Source of the DNA: Vermamoeba vermiformis
Lineage: Eukaryota > Tubulinea > Echinamoebida
DNA length: 64,000 bases
Direction: 5' to 3'
Assembly: GCA_045837725.1 (NCBI GenBank)
Contig: JBEWZL010000292.1
Location: 1 to 64,000 of the forward strand
Shown here: positions 50,552-60,305 of the stretch, in pieces
Layout of the letters: each line of letters begins with the position of its first letter
How positions within the stretch are numbered: position 1 is the first letter of the stretch
The notes under the pieces: model-generated
The model's database searches: none
What the model was told of the DNA's origin: nothing
The model's input: only the letters and a program-made list of their open reading frames with translations
Made by a program: the position numbers and the translations under genes

Positions 50552-51543
50552 CTAAAAATATTGGTTTGGTAAACTAGTGCCAGAGGTGTGTGCTAGTGCG
50601 CTTATCAGTAGTTGCTCATTTTGTAGCTCATGCAATCGTTCTTCATAGATTTGTCGCTCAATCCTGTCTCTCTCCTGATTTGAACGCAGCTCAATCCTGT
50701 CTCTCTCTTGATTTGAACGCAGCTCGCTTTTGATTAGGTCATAGCGTAGTGCTTGTAACTCCTGTTTGTTGATTCTTAAGCGCAATGCTAGCGGTATATC
50801 TGCAGGGCATTGGTAAAGCTGCGACTCCAGTTGGGGTTCAGTAACTTCATGCCTCGCAGTGCTTGCAGAAGTTGTGATCTGGGTGCAATTGGATGACTTT
50901 GGTTTGGGCTGGAGAAGGGGTGGTTGTGCTTCTTCACAGATTGTCTTTGTTCTCTTGTTGGACTTTAATGTGGTTATGGCCTTCCTAACTCTCTTCTCTT
51001 TTGGGTGTGCCTTGCTGCACTCATCAAAGGGCAAGGGTTTGTTCACTTGTCTCTTTTCTCTAGTATATACTGTTGTTGGGGCTTTGATAACCTTTGGTGG
51101 CACTTTCTGGGCTCCAATCCACTCCCCAAGACACTTTGTAATTGAAGTCTCATCAGCTGGCTCTGCCTGCAATACATTGCACCACTCTAGGGATAAGAGC
51201 TTGGGCTTGGTGTCGTACTGTCCATCAGCAACTGCAAGGACCTTGGTGTGTTGGGTTTTATCCTTTGCCAGTGACAGCACCCTGTACATTCTCCTGCGAA
51301 ATGAGATCAAGTCTCCAATCTGAAGCTTGACTGCACCCCCAGGTGACACCAGTTGAGGATATAGTTCGTAGTGTCCAGCTTGCTGAGGCACACCTACTGC
51401 ACTGCATTCAGAAAGGGTGACTGACTCCTGGTCAAGCTGTGCCAACTCCTAAATATGCCGTGAGAATGAAATCAAGCCTAGAAGATATATACCTGGTATT
51501 GCTGTGTCGGTGGGGCCGTCGGATTTGCGTTTAAGTTTGAAGT
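50552..51543 (-). CDS. unrecognised island protein A, charged, with repeated segment
   Basis: At least two exons: a main one, 50552-51448, and a short upstream one, 51493-51543, joined in frame (PTQQYQ then ELAQLDQES). Upstream exons are likely but unresolved, and the 5' end lies somewhere below 51776. The middle has an SH3/BAH-like strand pattern, KLQIGDLISFRRRMYRVLSL, but this is weak. A long basic, Pro/Thr-rich linker follows, then a helix with two copies of LRSNQERDRIE side by side, then a short end at NQYF. CpG is rare: about 3 in 540 bases (50881-51420) against roughly 4 per 60 bases in nearby host genes. Coding by composition and length, but no function can be given. Confidence 0.55.
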
Positions 51544-51777
51544 CTGAAAAATTTTTTTAAGTGTGGTGCAAAAATTTCAATTCGAGTTTGATTATAGGGG
51601 TAGGTATTGGATCTGAAAGCGGAATCGACAAATTTGTTGTCGTAGGAAAGATAAAGGGGCTGCAAATCTGAAAAAGCTAAAAATAGCACACCTAGCAAGC
51701 CGCAAGTGCACGAACAAGAAAATTTGCCAAGTCGAACGGACAGTTAATTTCAATTTTCTCATCTTAAACAACACAAG

Positions 51778-52765
51778 ATGGAGAAATATATTGACGGGCC
51801 AGTTGTGCGCAATGGAATCAATTATTATACGTTAAAATTCAGTCCTCCTCCTGTCTCTCGTTTCGATCCACCCAACACCAAGTAAAAATTTTAAAAAAAA
51901 AAAGATAATGTTTGATATAAAGGAAAAAATTAAAAGCAGCAAACAACAATGCAAACCGACCATTCCCGGTGAAGAATCATTTCATATTGGCTTTTGGCGT
52001 AGATACGCACTAATGATTCTGCTGTCGCGAGACTCTCGTGCTGGTGCTAGTGCGTTTTGTGAGTTGCCTGGCGTGGTGGAGTTTTTCAACGAGATTGACC
52101 GGCTGTTCGAGTTCCTTGACAAGGACCTCTACGAGGAATATTGCAGCGTCACACCCGATGAACAGCGTGTTTGCGGCAAATCGTTCTTGATGACCGTACT
52201 CAACCGTGGCGGATCCGATCCGCACATTGATAGTGAAGATCGCGTTGGTGGTTGTTGTTGCATTGTGCCTATTGGCACAGACTGGACCGGTGGCGAGTTG
52301 GCATTTCGAGACCTCCACGTTGCCGTTGACTGCACTCCAGGCGATGTTGTGTTTTTCAGATCCGCCGAGCTGTACCACGAGAATTTGGACTACTACGGTG
52401 ATCGCCGCTCAATTGTGTTGACCTCCGATCAGAACAGTTTCAGTGCATCGGGTCAAATGCTGGATCCTGACATGATTGAAGAGGCTAGGCGATACAACGA
52501 GCAGCACAACGTCAAAACAAAAGATAAGATCGAATGGTGCTTGCGTCCATTACTCGATTGGTTTAGCACTCCAGAGGAATTGCGTGCGTACATCAGAGAG
52601 CGTGCCAAACAAAGAATTCAGCAGCGCATTGCTTTTAAGCAGAACAAGCACCTCATTGACGCGACCAAAATTGCGTGGGACAGCCGCCAATTTAAAACAA
52701 AGGATCGCTCACCAAGCACCACGAAATTAAATCGTCGTCACCGAAATGCTCCAAAACGAAAATAA
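51778..52765 (+). CDS. 2OG-Fe(II) dioxygenase, TET/JBP-like by motif
   Basis: 2-oxoglutarate/Fe(II) dioxygenases hydroxylate proteins, small molecules or nucleic acid bases. The double-stranded beta-helix motifs are intact: SDPHIDSEDR (HxD), then TGGELAFRDLHVAVDCTPGDVVFFRS, quoted here in two parts as TGGELAFRD and PGDVVFFRS, distal His in ELYHENLDYYG and the 2OG-binding Arg in DRRSIVL. The GGEL, PGDVVFF, H, G-x-R-x-S order with an Arg rather than Lys fits the TET/JBP class better than prolyl 4-hydroxylases. The C-terminus is basic (KTKDRSPSTTKLNRRHRNAPKRK in pieces), as expected for a nuclear protein. A 55-base intron (51882-51936) can join MEKYIDGPVVRNGINYY to SKQQCKPTIPG; the alternative start is the ATG at 51908. 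Unlike gene A, CpG is not depleted here (about 5 per 60 bases). Confidence 0.7.
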
Positions 52766-52942
52766 ACTTACAGTTATTGGGCTTTCATTCTCAACTTGGT
52801 TTGTTTTTGTTGTCACATCCGCAATCTGTATTTGGCACGTCAATTGGCACGTGCGTTCTTTTCACAATTAAGCATGAATTTACCTCATTGTCGATTGGTT
52901 TTGCGCTACTTGAAATCTGATTTCCCACAGTTGTTTGTAGAT

Positions 52943-53423
52943 CTAAGTCACTTCGTGTGCTGACGGTACCAACCTGATACATGCGTCACTTTCGAAGTAC
53001 AGCTCATTCTAAATTTAGATTTTTCAACCAAAAATAGAGCTCTCGATTAACAAAGAAAGCTCTGTATTATCGACTACTAACTCACTTGTGTGACGGCATT
53101 AGTTTGATCATTTAATGTAGTGCTTGGGCTTTCATGTTCCGTGGAGAACTGAGTTGGCCCCGACTCCTGTTCGAGGTTACATCTCTTTTTTACATTTGTC
53201 CGAAAAAACTGGATCTCACCGGTTCGTCACTCTCGTTATTGGCATTATGGAGTATGTCTCTTCTTTGTGCTCTGCTAAGTAGTGGCCCTTGCAATTCAGG
53301 TTCATCATCGTCAGTCTGAAACAACCAACCGTGTTTTTAGTCTTATTGTCAGCGACTTTAATTATTAACGAGTATTACTTGAAGTAGAAGCACATCACTA
53401 TCACCAGATTCTTGTATTGACAT
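52943..53423 (-). CDS. unrecognised small island protein B (tentative exons)
   Basis: A spliced model with start ATG at 53421-53423 gives MSIQESGDSDVLLLQ, then TDDDEPELQGPLLSRAQRRD, then ESGPTQFSTEHESPSTTLND, then NELYFESDACIR with a stop at 52943. Introns have gt/ag ends. The protein is small, acidic and without recognisable domains. An alternative 3' exon may run to 52791 (MYQVGTVSTRSDLDLQ in another frame). It is head to head with the transposase-like gene, 34 bases apart, so the pair probably share a promoter. Confidence 0.35.
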
Positions 53424-53457
53424 TGTTCGTGGTTTACTGAATGATTACTCAATCAAA

Positions 53458-55710
53458 ATGGACACGAACCTGATAAAAGGTAGCTTCGTCATTTTTCAGG
53501 CACCAGTCTTAACATAATTATTTAGCTCGCAACCTAATTAAGCAGTGCCATCCCAGAAATGAATCCAGCCACTTCGAAGCAGGAAAACGAGTTGACACAC
53601 CCAAAAGGCTTACGATAGACGGTGATCAAGCTTTAAAACTCAGTATTGATAAAAACCACATACCTTTGTAAGTCCTTGATTTACGTGTAATTTATTCTTT
53701 ATTGTAACTTTTTTGTTAGAAATACTCGCAAGCAAGATCGACTTTGTAACTCGTTGCATTTGAGCGAGATTCTCTACGCACATTGTTGTCCTCAACAGTG
53801 CATTGCAAAGCACTTGAAAGAAACTCCTACTGCCATCCAAGAGCACTTAAAGCTGTGGTCTGGACTGCCGCAAGACTTGCTCTCTGAAGAACTCGCTAAA
53901 GTGCTAGACTCCTGTCAGGTAAGCCAGTTCTATGCATAACTACAACTTAAACTGAATTGTGCTACCAGGTGGAGCATGCAACTGAAAAAAGCGTCAAAAT
54001 ACAAGGAAATTATTATAATTTGAAGTGGCACGGAGTATCCTTATGTCGAACTGCCTTTCAATTGCTTTATGGGGTTTCCAGAAGAAAGCTAATCTCAGCT
54101 TGTGGTGGCTCATACTTACAACCGCATGGCAACACATTGATCTACCACGAAAACAGCTTGACCTTGGATATTTTGAACTTTCTTGATGATTTGAAAGCAC
54201 GCTGTGGTAATCAATGTGATTCGGACCCAACAAAAGATTATTTGAATGGCTTTTACGAGAAGAAACAAGTGTGGAAGCACTACATTGATTCACGATCCGG
54301 TAACGAAGATGTGGCAAGTGACTCTCACTTCTATGCAGTATGGAGCCATCACCGCCCGAACTTGGTAGTTGAAAATGATGCTATGAAGTGTGCGACATGT
54401 ACAAAACTTGATATCTTGATGAAGTCAGCGTAAGTGCACTTGGTAAATAAGAAAAAACTAAGTCTGTGCAGGTCTGAAGAAGAAATTGTTTCACTCAAAG
54501 CTGACAAATTGAGGCACAAGCAAGTGAAGAAAGTGCACTTAGACAGAATGCATTCTTTAATGGCACGGGCCAAGAGAGGGCAGTTTTTACTTCTCATTGG
54601 GGATCACATGCGAAGCAAAGGCATACCCAAGTTGAAACGCAACAATATGAATATTTTAATGAGTGAACTTATCAACATTCACTTCTCTGGTTGGTTCAAC
54701 CCGTATTCCGGAAAGTCCAAGTACTACCTCTTCCCTGAGCATTGGTCAGAGAGTGCCAACTCAATCATATCTTGCCTACATGCATTGCTGAAGGAACTGA
54801 ACTCACCACAGAGAAAGTTGGTCCTGGTTTTCGACAACCACAGCACACAGCACAACAATGCTCTGCTTGCTTATTGCGACTGGCTTGTACGGTAAGTAAC
54901 TAGACCCTAATTGACTAATACTAATAGCCGTTTAGCTTCAACGGCACGTTTGATGAGATAGAGATCTTGTTTTTAATTGCAGGGCACACCAAGAACAAGC
55001 AAGATCAAATGAACTCCTATGTCGCCGGCGAATACATGAAGCGACAATTCTTCAGCATTTCAGACCTTTGCACACTGGGCAATGACAAGCGGGAGTTTCA
55101 AGAACAACAACATATCTTGCAGTGGGTTAAAAAGTTCGCTCCTCTTATCAACGAGTACCCCAATGTGTCAAAAGCTCATCTCTTCTTATTCACAAGAGAA
55201 GGATTGACCACCAAAGAGTTTGTTGATGACTTAGAATGGAACAGCTGGAATTACCAAGATCCTATGTCACACCATCACATGCTACTCTCCAAACCGGTTG
55301 GAGTGCTCGAACCAATGCAGCCATACAAGTTGTCAGACAAGAAAAAACATGATGCCAAAGCATCTCTTGCCTATATCCCTATTGAGCACCGAGACTACAT
55401 TTCCAAGTTGCTGGTGAACGATTTTGGGTACCAAATTCAAGCAGTCGATGCTTTTGGTGAATTGGGTATGGCTACAAGACCAATTGCTCCACCAATGCCA
55501 AGATCAATCGTGTTCCGTGAGAAAAGAAAGAGAGGACAGCAACAGCCAAGTAAAGCTCAGCATCCCAATGCAACTGCACTGTATTCTGAAGACACGCTAG
55601 AACCTGGTGAACTGGATGACATCTTACAATCTGCTCCTCCTGGTGAGTACTATGACAGTGCTGAGGAGCAATGCCAGGCAAAGAAAAAGCATAAATCTAC
55701 TCAGAACTAA
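53458..55710 (+). CDS. DUF7869-type RNase H-like transposase-like protein
   Basis: The spliced product (about 650 residues) starts MDTNLIK, which splices in frame to ARNLIKQCHPRNE. It has the order of a widespread animal family of uncharacterised proteins (DUF7869 domain): an N-terminal region with LCRTAFQLLYGVSRRKL, a CATCTKLD zinc-ribbon-like pair, a helix RHKQVKKVHLDRMHSLMARA, then an RNase H-like core: LLIGDHMRSKGIP (first Asp), LVLVFDNHSTQHNNALL (second, with the N-N pair) and FLIAGHTKNKQDQMNSY (GHTK...D). These three acidic positions are all present, so the gene looks whole. Five introns. The C-tail is acidic and basic in turn. Families of this kind are usually mobile-element genes or domesticated copies; direct proof of mobility is lacking here. 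Confidence 0.7.
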
Positions 55711-55956
55711 TTCATTTTTACATCACACTAAAGTTTTTACTTTTTCAATAAAAATGCATTGTTACTTGAGATATTTGGAGCTTGATTTCAAGGACCTTTC
55801 CTCTGCTCAATCCCTAGCGCTTGGCCAGCAAGGAAACCATCAAACTTATCCAAAATATTGGTATCCACAACAATTAGGCGCTATAGCATTTTATTCCATG
55901 AGAACCTAGTGACAGCGGACACCCTGTCCAGGTCTTAGGAGTCACTGCATCTGCTG

Positions 55957-56270
55957 TAGAACTTTGTTCTATATGCTGCAAAACATTTAAACTTTGGAAA
56001 TACATTGAACTATCCTATAGGCGGACGTTCTGTCCGTGGACATTGCGCCCGTCCGGGGTTGCTGCGTCCGCTGATGTTGGTAATTGACCAACTATACCAA
56101 ACTCGGCCGTTAGCATCAGTGGGCCCAAGAAACACTACTATTGCGTCAGGAGGCTTTGGGCTAAACGCCAGAGGCTGAAAATGGCAATGTTCTGCAAAGA
56201 ACTTAGGTACTAGAACTTTGTTCTATTGGCTGCAATACCATTGAAACTTTGGAAACTCCTAGACCTATCA
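55957..56270. repeat. 60-base block in two diverged copies (55957-56015 and 56211-56270)
   Basis: Both copies start TAGAACTTTGTTCTAT and continue with GCTGCAA, then ACTTTGGAAA. They share roughly four bases in five over 60 positions, with indels. Confidence 0.6.
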
Positions 56271-56452
56271 CTATCTAACAAAAAAATATAAGTGATCATC
56301 AAAGATATTGTAGTGGCAGCAAATTGTAAATTTTCAACATTAAGTTATGAACCCCTCCATCGGCACATACTGTGCACAACATAACTAGACGTATTTTATG
56401 CACCACTGAACTTTAGCTACAATTCATTGTCACCTAACTGTCCAAAAAATGT

Positions 56453-56638
56453 TGCATCATCCATACTTTTTTTATGTTGTAACGTTGTCCAGATGGATAA
56501 TGTAGCCAGGCTGGACTATCAATCTGTCTGGCTACATCATCCACACTGGATTGGCCATCTTCCTTTGGCCAGAACACATTGTCACAATGATTTCTTTTTG
56601 CATCATCCATACTTTTTTTATGTTGTAACTTTGTCCAG
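56453..56638. repeat. 40-base direct repeat, one mismatch (56453-56492 and 56599-56638)
   Basis: The two copies begin TGCATCATCCATACTTTTTT and end TTGTCCAG, differing at one base. They bracket a 48-base hairpin. The near identity shows that this duplication is much younger than the neighbouring ones. Confidence 0.8.
56495..56542. repeat. hairpin-forming inverted repeat
   Basis: Left arm GGATAATGTAGCCAG (56495-56509), right arm CTGGCTACATCATCC (56528-56542); 14 of 15 bases pair around an 18-base loop. It holds the CCAGGCTGGAC core also found at 50335-50345. Confidence 0.75.
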
Positions 56639-56662
56639 TGGTTGCAAACCGTTTTATAAATG

Positions 56663-57035
56663 ATATGCTTAATCATATGATACACAGCATATAGAAGTCT
56701 TATTAAAATCTCATAATGACGTATGGTCAGCAGACGCGCGGTTGGTGGCACATCCAATTTTTGTCAGACAGGACGTCCGCCACTGAGATACTAACATCTA
56801 TTTACTTGTTTACCATGGTGCTAGCTGAAGTTAAGGTGGTATTGCAGCATAAAGAACAAAGCTCGGTGCTTAGGTTCATTGTTAAATATTAAGATTGTCA
56901 GCCTCCAGTACTCAGCCATATGCTTAATCATGTTATGGCATGTAGAAACTTATTAAACTTTACAGATATGATGTTAGGTCACAAACATGTGGTTGTGGAG
57001 GACACCAATTTTTGGACAGGACCACCACTGAAAAG
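56663..57035. repeat. about 125-base block in two diverged copies (56663-56790 and 56918-57031)
   Basis: Both copies start ATATGCTTAATCAT, continue with GTAGAA-like and TTATTAAA segments, and end CCAATTTTTG...CAGGAC...CCACTGA. They are clearly related but have many changes and indels, so this duplication is old. Confidence 0.6.
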
Positions 57036-57178
57036 CAAACCCTAACCAAAACAGAAATCACACAGCCCTTTCTACCTGCAGCATCATTGATATTCAGCAG
57101 CAATCTAGGCTTGATTCACAAAGTGCGGTCACTCCCGCTGGTACACACTATTCAACACGTTACAGCTGAACCCCAAGT

Positions 57179-58069
57179 TTATTGTTGCTGCGCATCACCC
57201 AAGAGAGGCTCTTGTCCCTGCGACTTGTCCTTCTTCTTGTTCTTCATGTGCTTGGCGACGTACCTGAAGCCCAAGCCAGTCACGACAATCCATGCCAACA
57301 CTGCGCCAACCTGCAGCACAATGGTGATCAAGAAGGGCACGTTGTCGCAGTGTATCTTGTCCTTCTCGCCTGCGTTGTACACGGGCACCAGTCCCTCGCT
57401 GCAGAAGGTCCACGCGGATTTGAGACTGATGCTGTCCGTTACAATGGTGTAGCCAAAGCCTGCCATCTGTGCAATGCCGAGCAGCAACATCTAAGTGGTG
57501 TCAGTGAGTGCAACAATTACCTTATTTGGCAGTTACCAGTATGGTGAGCCAGCGGCGGTGTCGAATTATTCCGCCGACGAAGAAGAGCACTGCGACTGCA
57601 ATGCCTACCGCTGCCACTAAGATGCGCACTGCGGTATGTTTCGCAGTCCACGCACACTGCAAGTAGTTCGGATCGTTGTCTGATCACGTGTCAACTGAGA
57701 GGCACTACCAAATTAGGAAATGATCGCTACTTTACCATAAAAGTACCGCACTGGACGAGCGCTGTCAATCCACGGTGCTTGATCGCAGCCTACGGGCAAC
57801 TAGGCAATATAATAATGCAATTAGTACTAGTGTTTGTGGGTGAACGGAGCGGATTAGAAATTAATTTGGCGTGCTTACGTTATTTTTGTCTGTGTGCTCT
57901 TGATTCGAGAGCTGCGTAAAGCTGATGATAATCACACCCAAGTCTACGGCCTAGTTGTTATACATTACATTAACACCTGCAACGCGGTTGAACAAGATCT
58001 GCTTACTGCGACAATAATAGCCAGCACTATTAAGGCAATCTTAAATACGATTCTCTTTGCCTTGCCCAT
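57179..58069 (-). CDS. tetraspan membrane protein
   Basis: Four hydrophobic segments are seen: FKIALIVLAIIVAVS at the N-terminus, VRILVAAVGIAVAVLFFVGGI, WLTILMLLLGIAQMAGFGYTIV (in part) and LITIVLQVGAVLAWIVVTGL. The loop between the third and fourth has two Cys (TFCSEG, IHCDN) that could pair outside the membrane. The tail is Lys-rich then acidic (KNKKKDKSQGQ, LLGDAQQQ), with a dileucine-like EPLLG sorting motif. The layout suits MARVEL, claudin-like or TMEM proteins; I cannot choose. Five short exons. Confidence 0.65.
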
Positions 58070-58255
58070 ATTCTATTGTATTACCACAGCGACGAATGAT
58101 TGATGGAGTTGTGGTTGGTGGATCAAGCTCGTAAACAAGAATGAACAGAAAACCTTTAATTGGGCAATGCCTGCTATTATACACCGCTATTTACAACTGC
58201 TTCATCACATCGTCGCGACACTGTACCTAGTCGAGCGCTTAATGCTGCAGAAATG

Positions 58256-58775
58256 TCACTTTTTGATCGCGATCGAATCTAGCCACTGCGACAACTCCGC
58301 ATCGTGTGACTCGAGGGGCGCTGTGAAGGCATTAATATCCATGCATATATAACAGCATTGTCCTACCTGTGATCAGTGGAGAGGTGCGCGGCTGTTCAAC
58401 TTCCAGCAAGAACTGATCGAGATCTGTCGCTCGGTCTTCTTGCAGTGCAGGCTCACTAGCACTCGAAATAATATGCACAGTATCGAACTCGTCAGGCGTG
58501 TGTTGTGAGAGCTGCAATAATCGCTCGACATTGCTCGTGCTCGCAGTTGATGGTGCAGTGGAGTGCTGCGTTGATTGGATCTCCTCTTGAGAATTTTCTT
58601 CGCTGCTGGAGCTGCTGTCATTATGCTCACTATCATTGGTATCACCTCCACTCGTATTGTTATTACTGCCTTCAACAGCAGCGCGCGATGGTCGAGGGTG
58701 GATGCGCTTCTTCTTCTGGAACTGTTTGGGCTTGTACATTTGTTTGCGCAATCGTTGCTCACCTCTGTCTGCCAT
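58256..58775 (-). CDS. small hydrophilic protein, unrecognised
   Basis: Two exons give about 155 residues. The N-terminus is basic (RKQMYKPKQFQKKKRIHPRP), the middle is Ser/Asn/Glu-rich and likely disordered (DSEHNDSSSSSEENSQEE), and the C-terminus has two conserved-looking helices (DLDQFLLEVEQP and ELSQWLDSIAIKK). The intron between SPLIT and APLESHD keeps frame. No family recognised. Confidence 0.6.
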
Positions 58776-58967
58776 CGCTAGTGTAGTATTTGTATAGTTA
58801 TATTGACGACCGTTGTGGTACTCGGCACTACTGCTGATAGTAAATAGACTGGATCAGCAACGCAACAGAGTTGTTTTTCAAAGTTTTTTACTTAATTAAT
58901 GACACACATGCGCGAGAGGGCGCTAATGACCCTGTCGCACCACACCTAGCGCTGCATCGCTGCAGTT

Positions 58968-60054
58968 CTAGTTCTTGGACGCGAGATGCACACCGATCTG
59001 CTTCTGCATCTCCTTGCGCTGCTTGAGCACACTGGTGCCAGTCAATTGGCGCAGATCATTCACAATGTCCTTAGTCTTGCCAAAGTAGATGGTCTCCAAG
59101 GTCGTGCGCAGCTTAATCTCCATGTCCTCGACGAGTCTGCCAATGTTCATGAGGGCAGTGTTGTTGCTGTCAATAGCGAGGTCCTTCTCCTCCTGACGCG
59201 TGAGAGAGCCAGCGAGTGACACACGGCCCGTCTGCTCGGTCTCGGTCTCGATCGACAGCATCACGGTGGAGGTGAGCTTGTAGTGGTTCTGACTCGCCTT
59301 CTTCGTGTCCACTTCCACCACGTGAATCGAGTCCCAAGTGCCCTTCATGGGCTGACCCTTCTTCGACTGGTCTTGCGTCTTCTTGATCAAGATGCACGCG
59401 GCGAATCCGTTGTCGAGATCCCACATGTACACAGAGCTGACACCACCTTCAAAGTACCTGGCGAGGCAATCATTAGCACCCGTATCGTAAATTTAACTAG
59501 AGTGCGAATAATAGGGCATTATACTGCGAGATTGGGGCAAAAGAACGAGTTTGAAAATCTGAATCTTGGGCTCTACTTACAAATCACGATAAACATCAAA
59601 TGCATCATTAGCTTGCAATTCCAACTGTCTCAACTTAGCGCTGGGCACTGCACCATCGGAAAGTGGAGGGTCGTATTTGTTGGACCAAGGAGAGCTGAAT
59701 TAAAAATTAGGAGGAAAATTAATAAAGTCATTAAATATCAAGTATAAATATCAAATATGCAACAGTTACGGCCAAATCACACATAACTACTGAGAAGTAA
59801 ATTTAACAACAATTTAATATTGAAATTAATGCTGATATTTACCGGTAAGAATCACCGTCGCGGTTGTAATCGCAGAGAAGATAATCTCGCTTGCTTTCTC
59901 GGTCGTGAGCAACTTTCAAGGGCTGATCGACAGCTGACAACAAATCCTCAATTAAATTGGGGACCAAATCTACAAGGCCAGCCAGATTGTCCTCGATTTG
60001 AGAGGGAGGCATTCTTCTCATCAAATCCAAAGCGTATTCTAAATCATCAGCCAT
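58968..60054 (-). CDS. CAPZB: F-actin-capping protein subunit beta
   Basis: CapZ caps the barbed ends of actin filaments as an alpha/beta heterodimer. The match runs the full length: [123 protein letters not shown] and the C-terminal tentacle [20 protein letters not shown]. Four exons; complete at about 270 residues, the usual length. Confidence 0.95.
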
Positions 60055-60305
60055 GGTTGTGAATTATCAATAACAGTCCCAAGCTTTGGTGCAGTTAAAT
60101 AGGTGAAGTTGAATAGAAAAGATTTTTGTTCCCCTTGCCCGCTGAAATTTGTTGCGCAACAAAAATTGGCCCGCAGAAAATAGCTGTGAATTCTGTACCT
60201 GCCGCGCACTCATCATTTGTAACGCTGTTTGTAAATTGAACGACACATTAATTTGTAGTCGTATGTAATATATACCTGTTAAATACTTGTACAGTCCGAT
60301 TATTC

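Larger units (their letters stand above)
55711..57178. repeat. right flank of the island: diverged duplicated blocks, no host gene
   Basis: About 1.45 kb without a convincing gene. It is built from short blocks that occur twice in diverged form, with repeated TGTCC/GGACA half-sites (for example GGACACCCTGTCC at about 55918 and GGACGTTCTGTCC at about 56024). CpG is low outside a few spots. Sub-terminal repeats of this kind are common near the ends of large DNA transposons, but I could not find matching terminal inverted repeats or a target-site duplication by eye. Confidence 0.55.

Noticed and set aside
51592-51774. 60-residue minus-strand frame as a gene
   Set aside because: Composition is odd and it overlaps the region of unresolved first exons of island gene A; not separately supportable.
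53994-54317. Minus-strand frame within the transposase-like gene
   Set aside because: Shadow of the coding strand, no recognisable domain.
50081-57178. Retroelement or virus-derived origin for the island
   Set aside because: I see no reverse transcriptase, integrase, capsid or LTR features; the genes fit a plain DNA-transposon-type island better.
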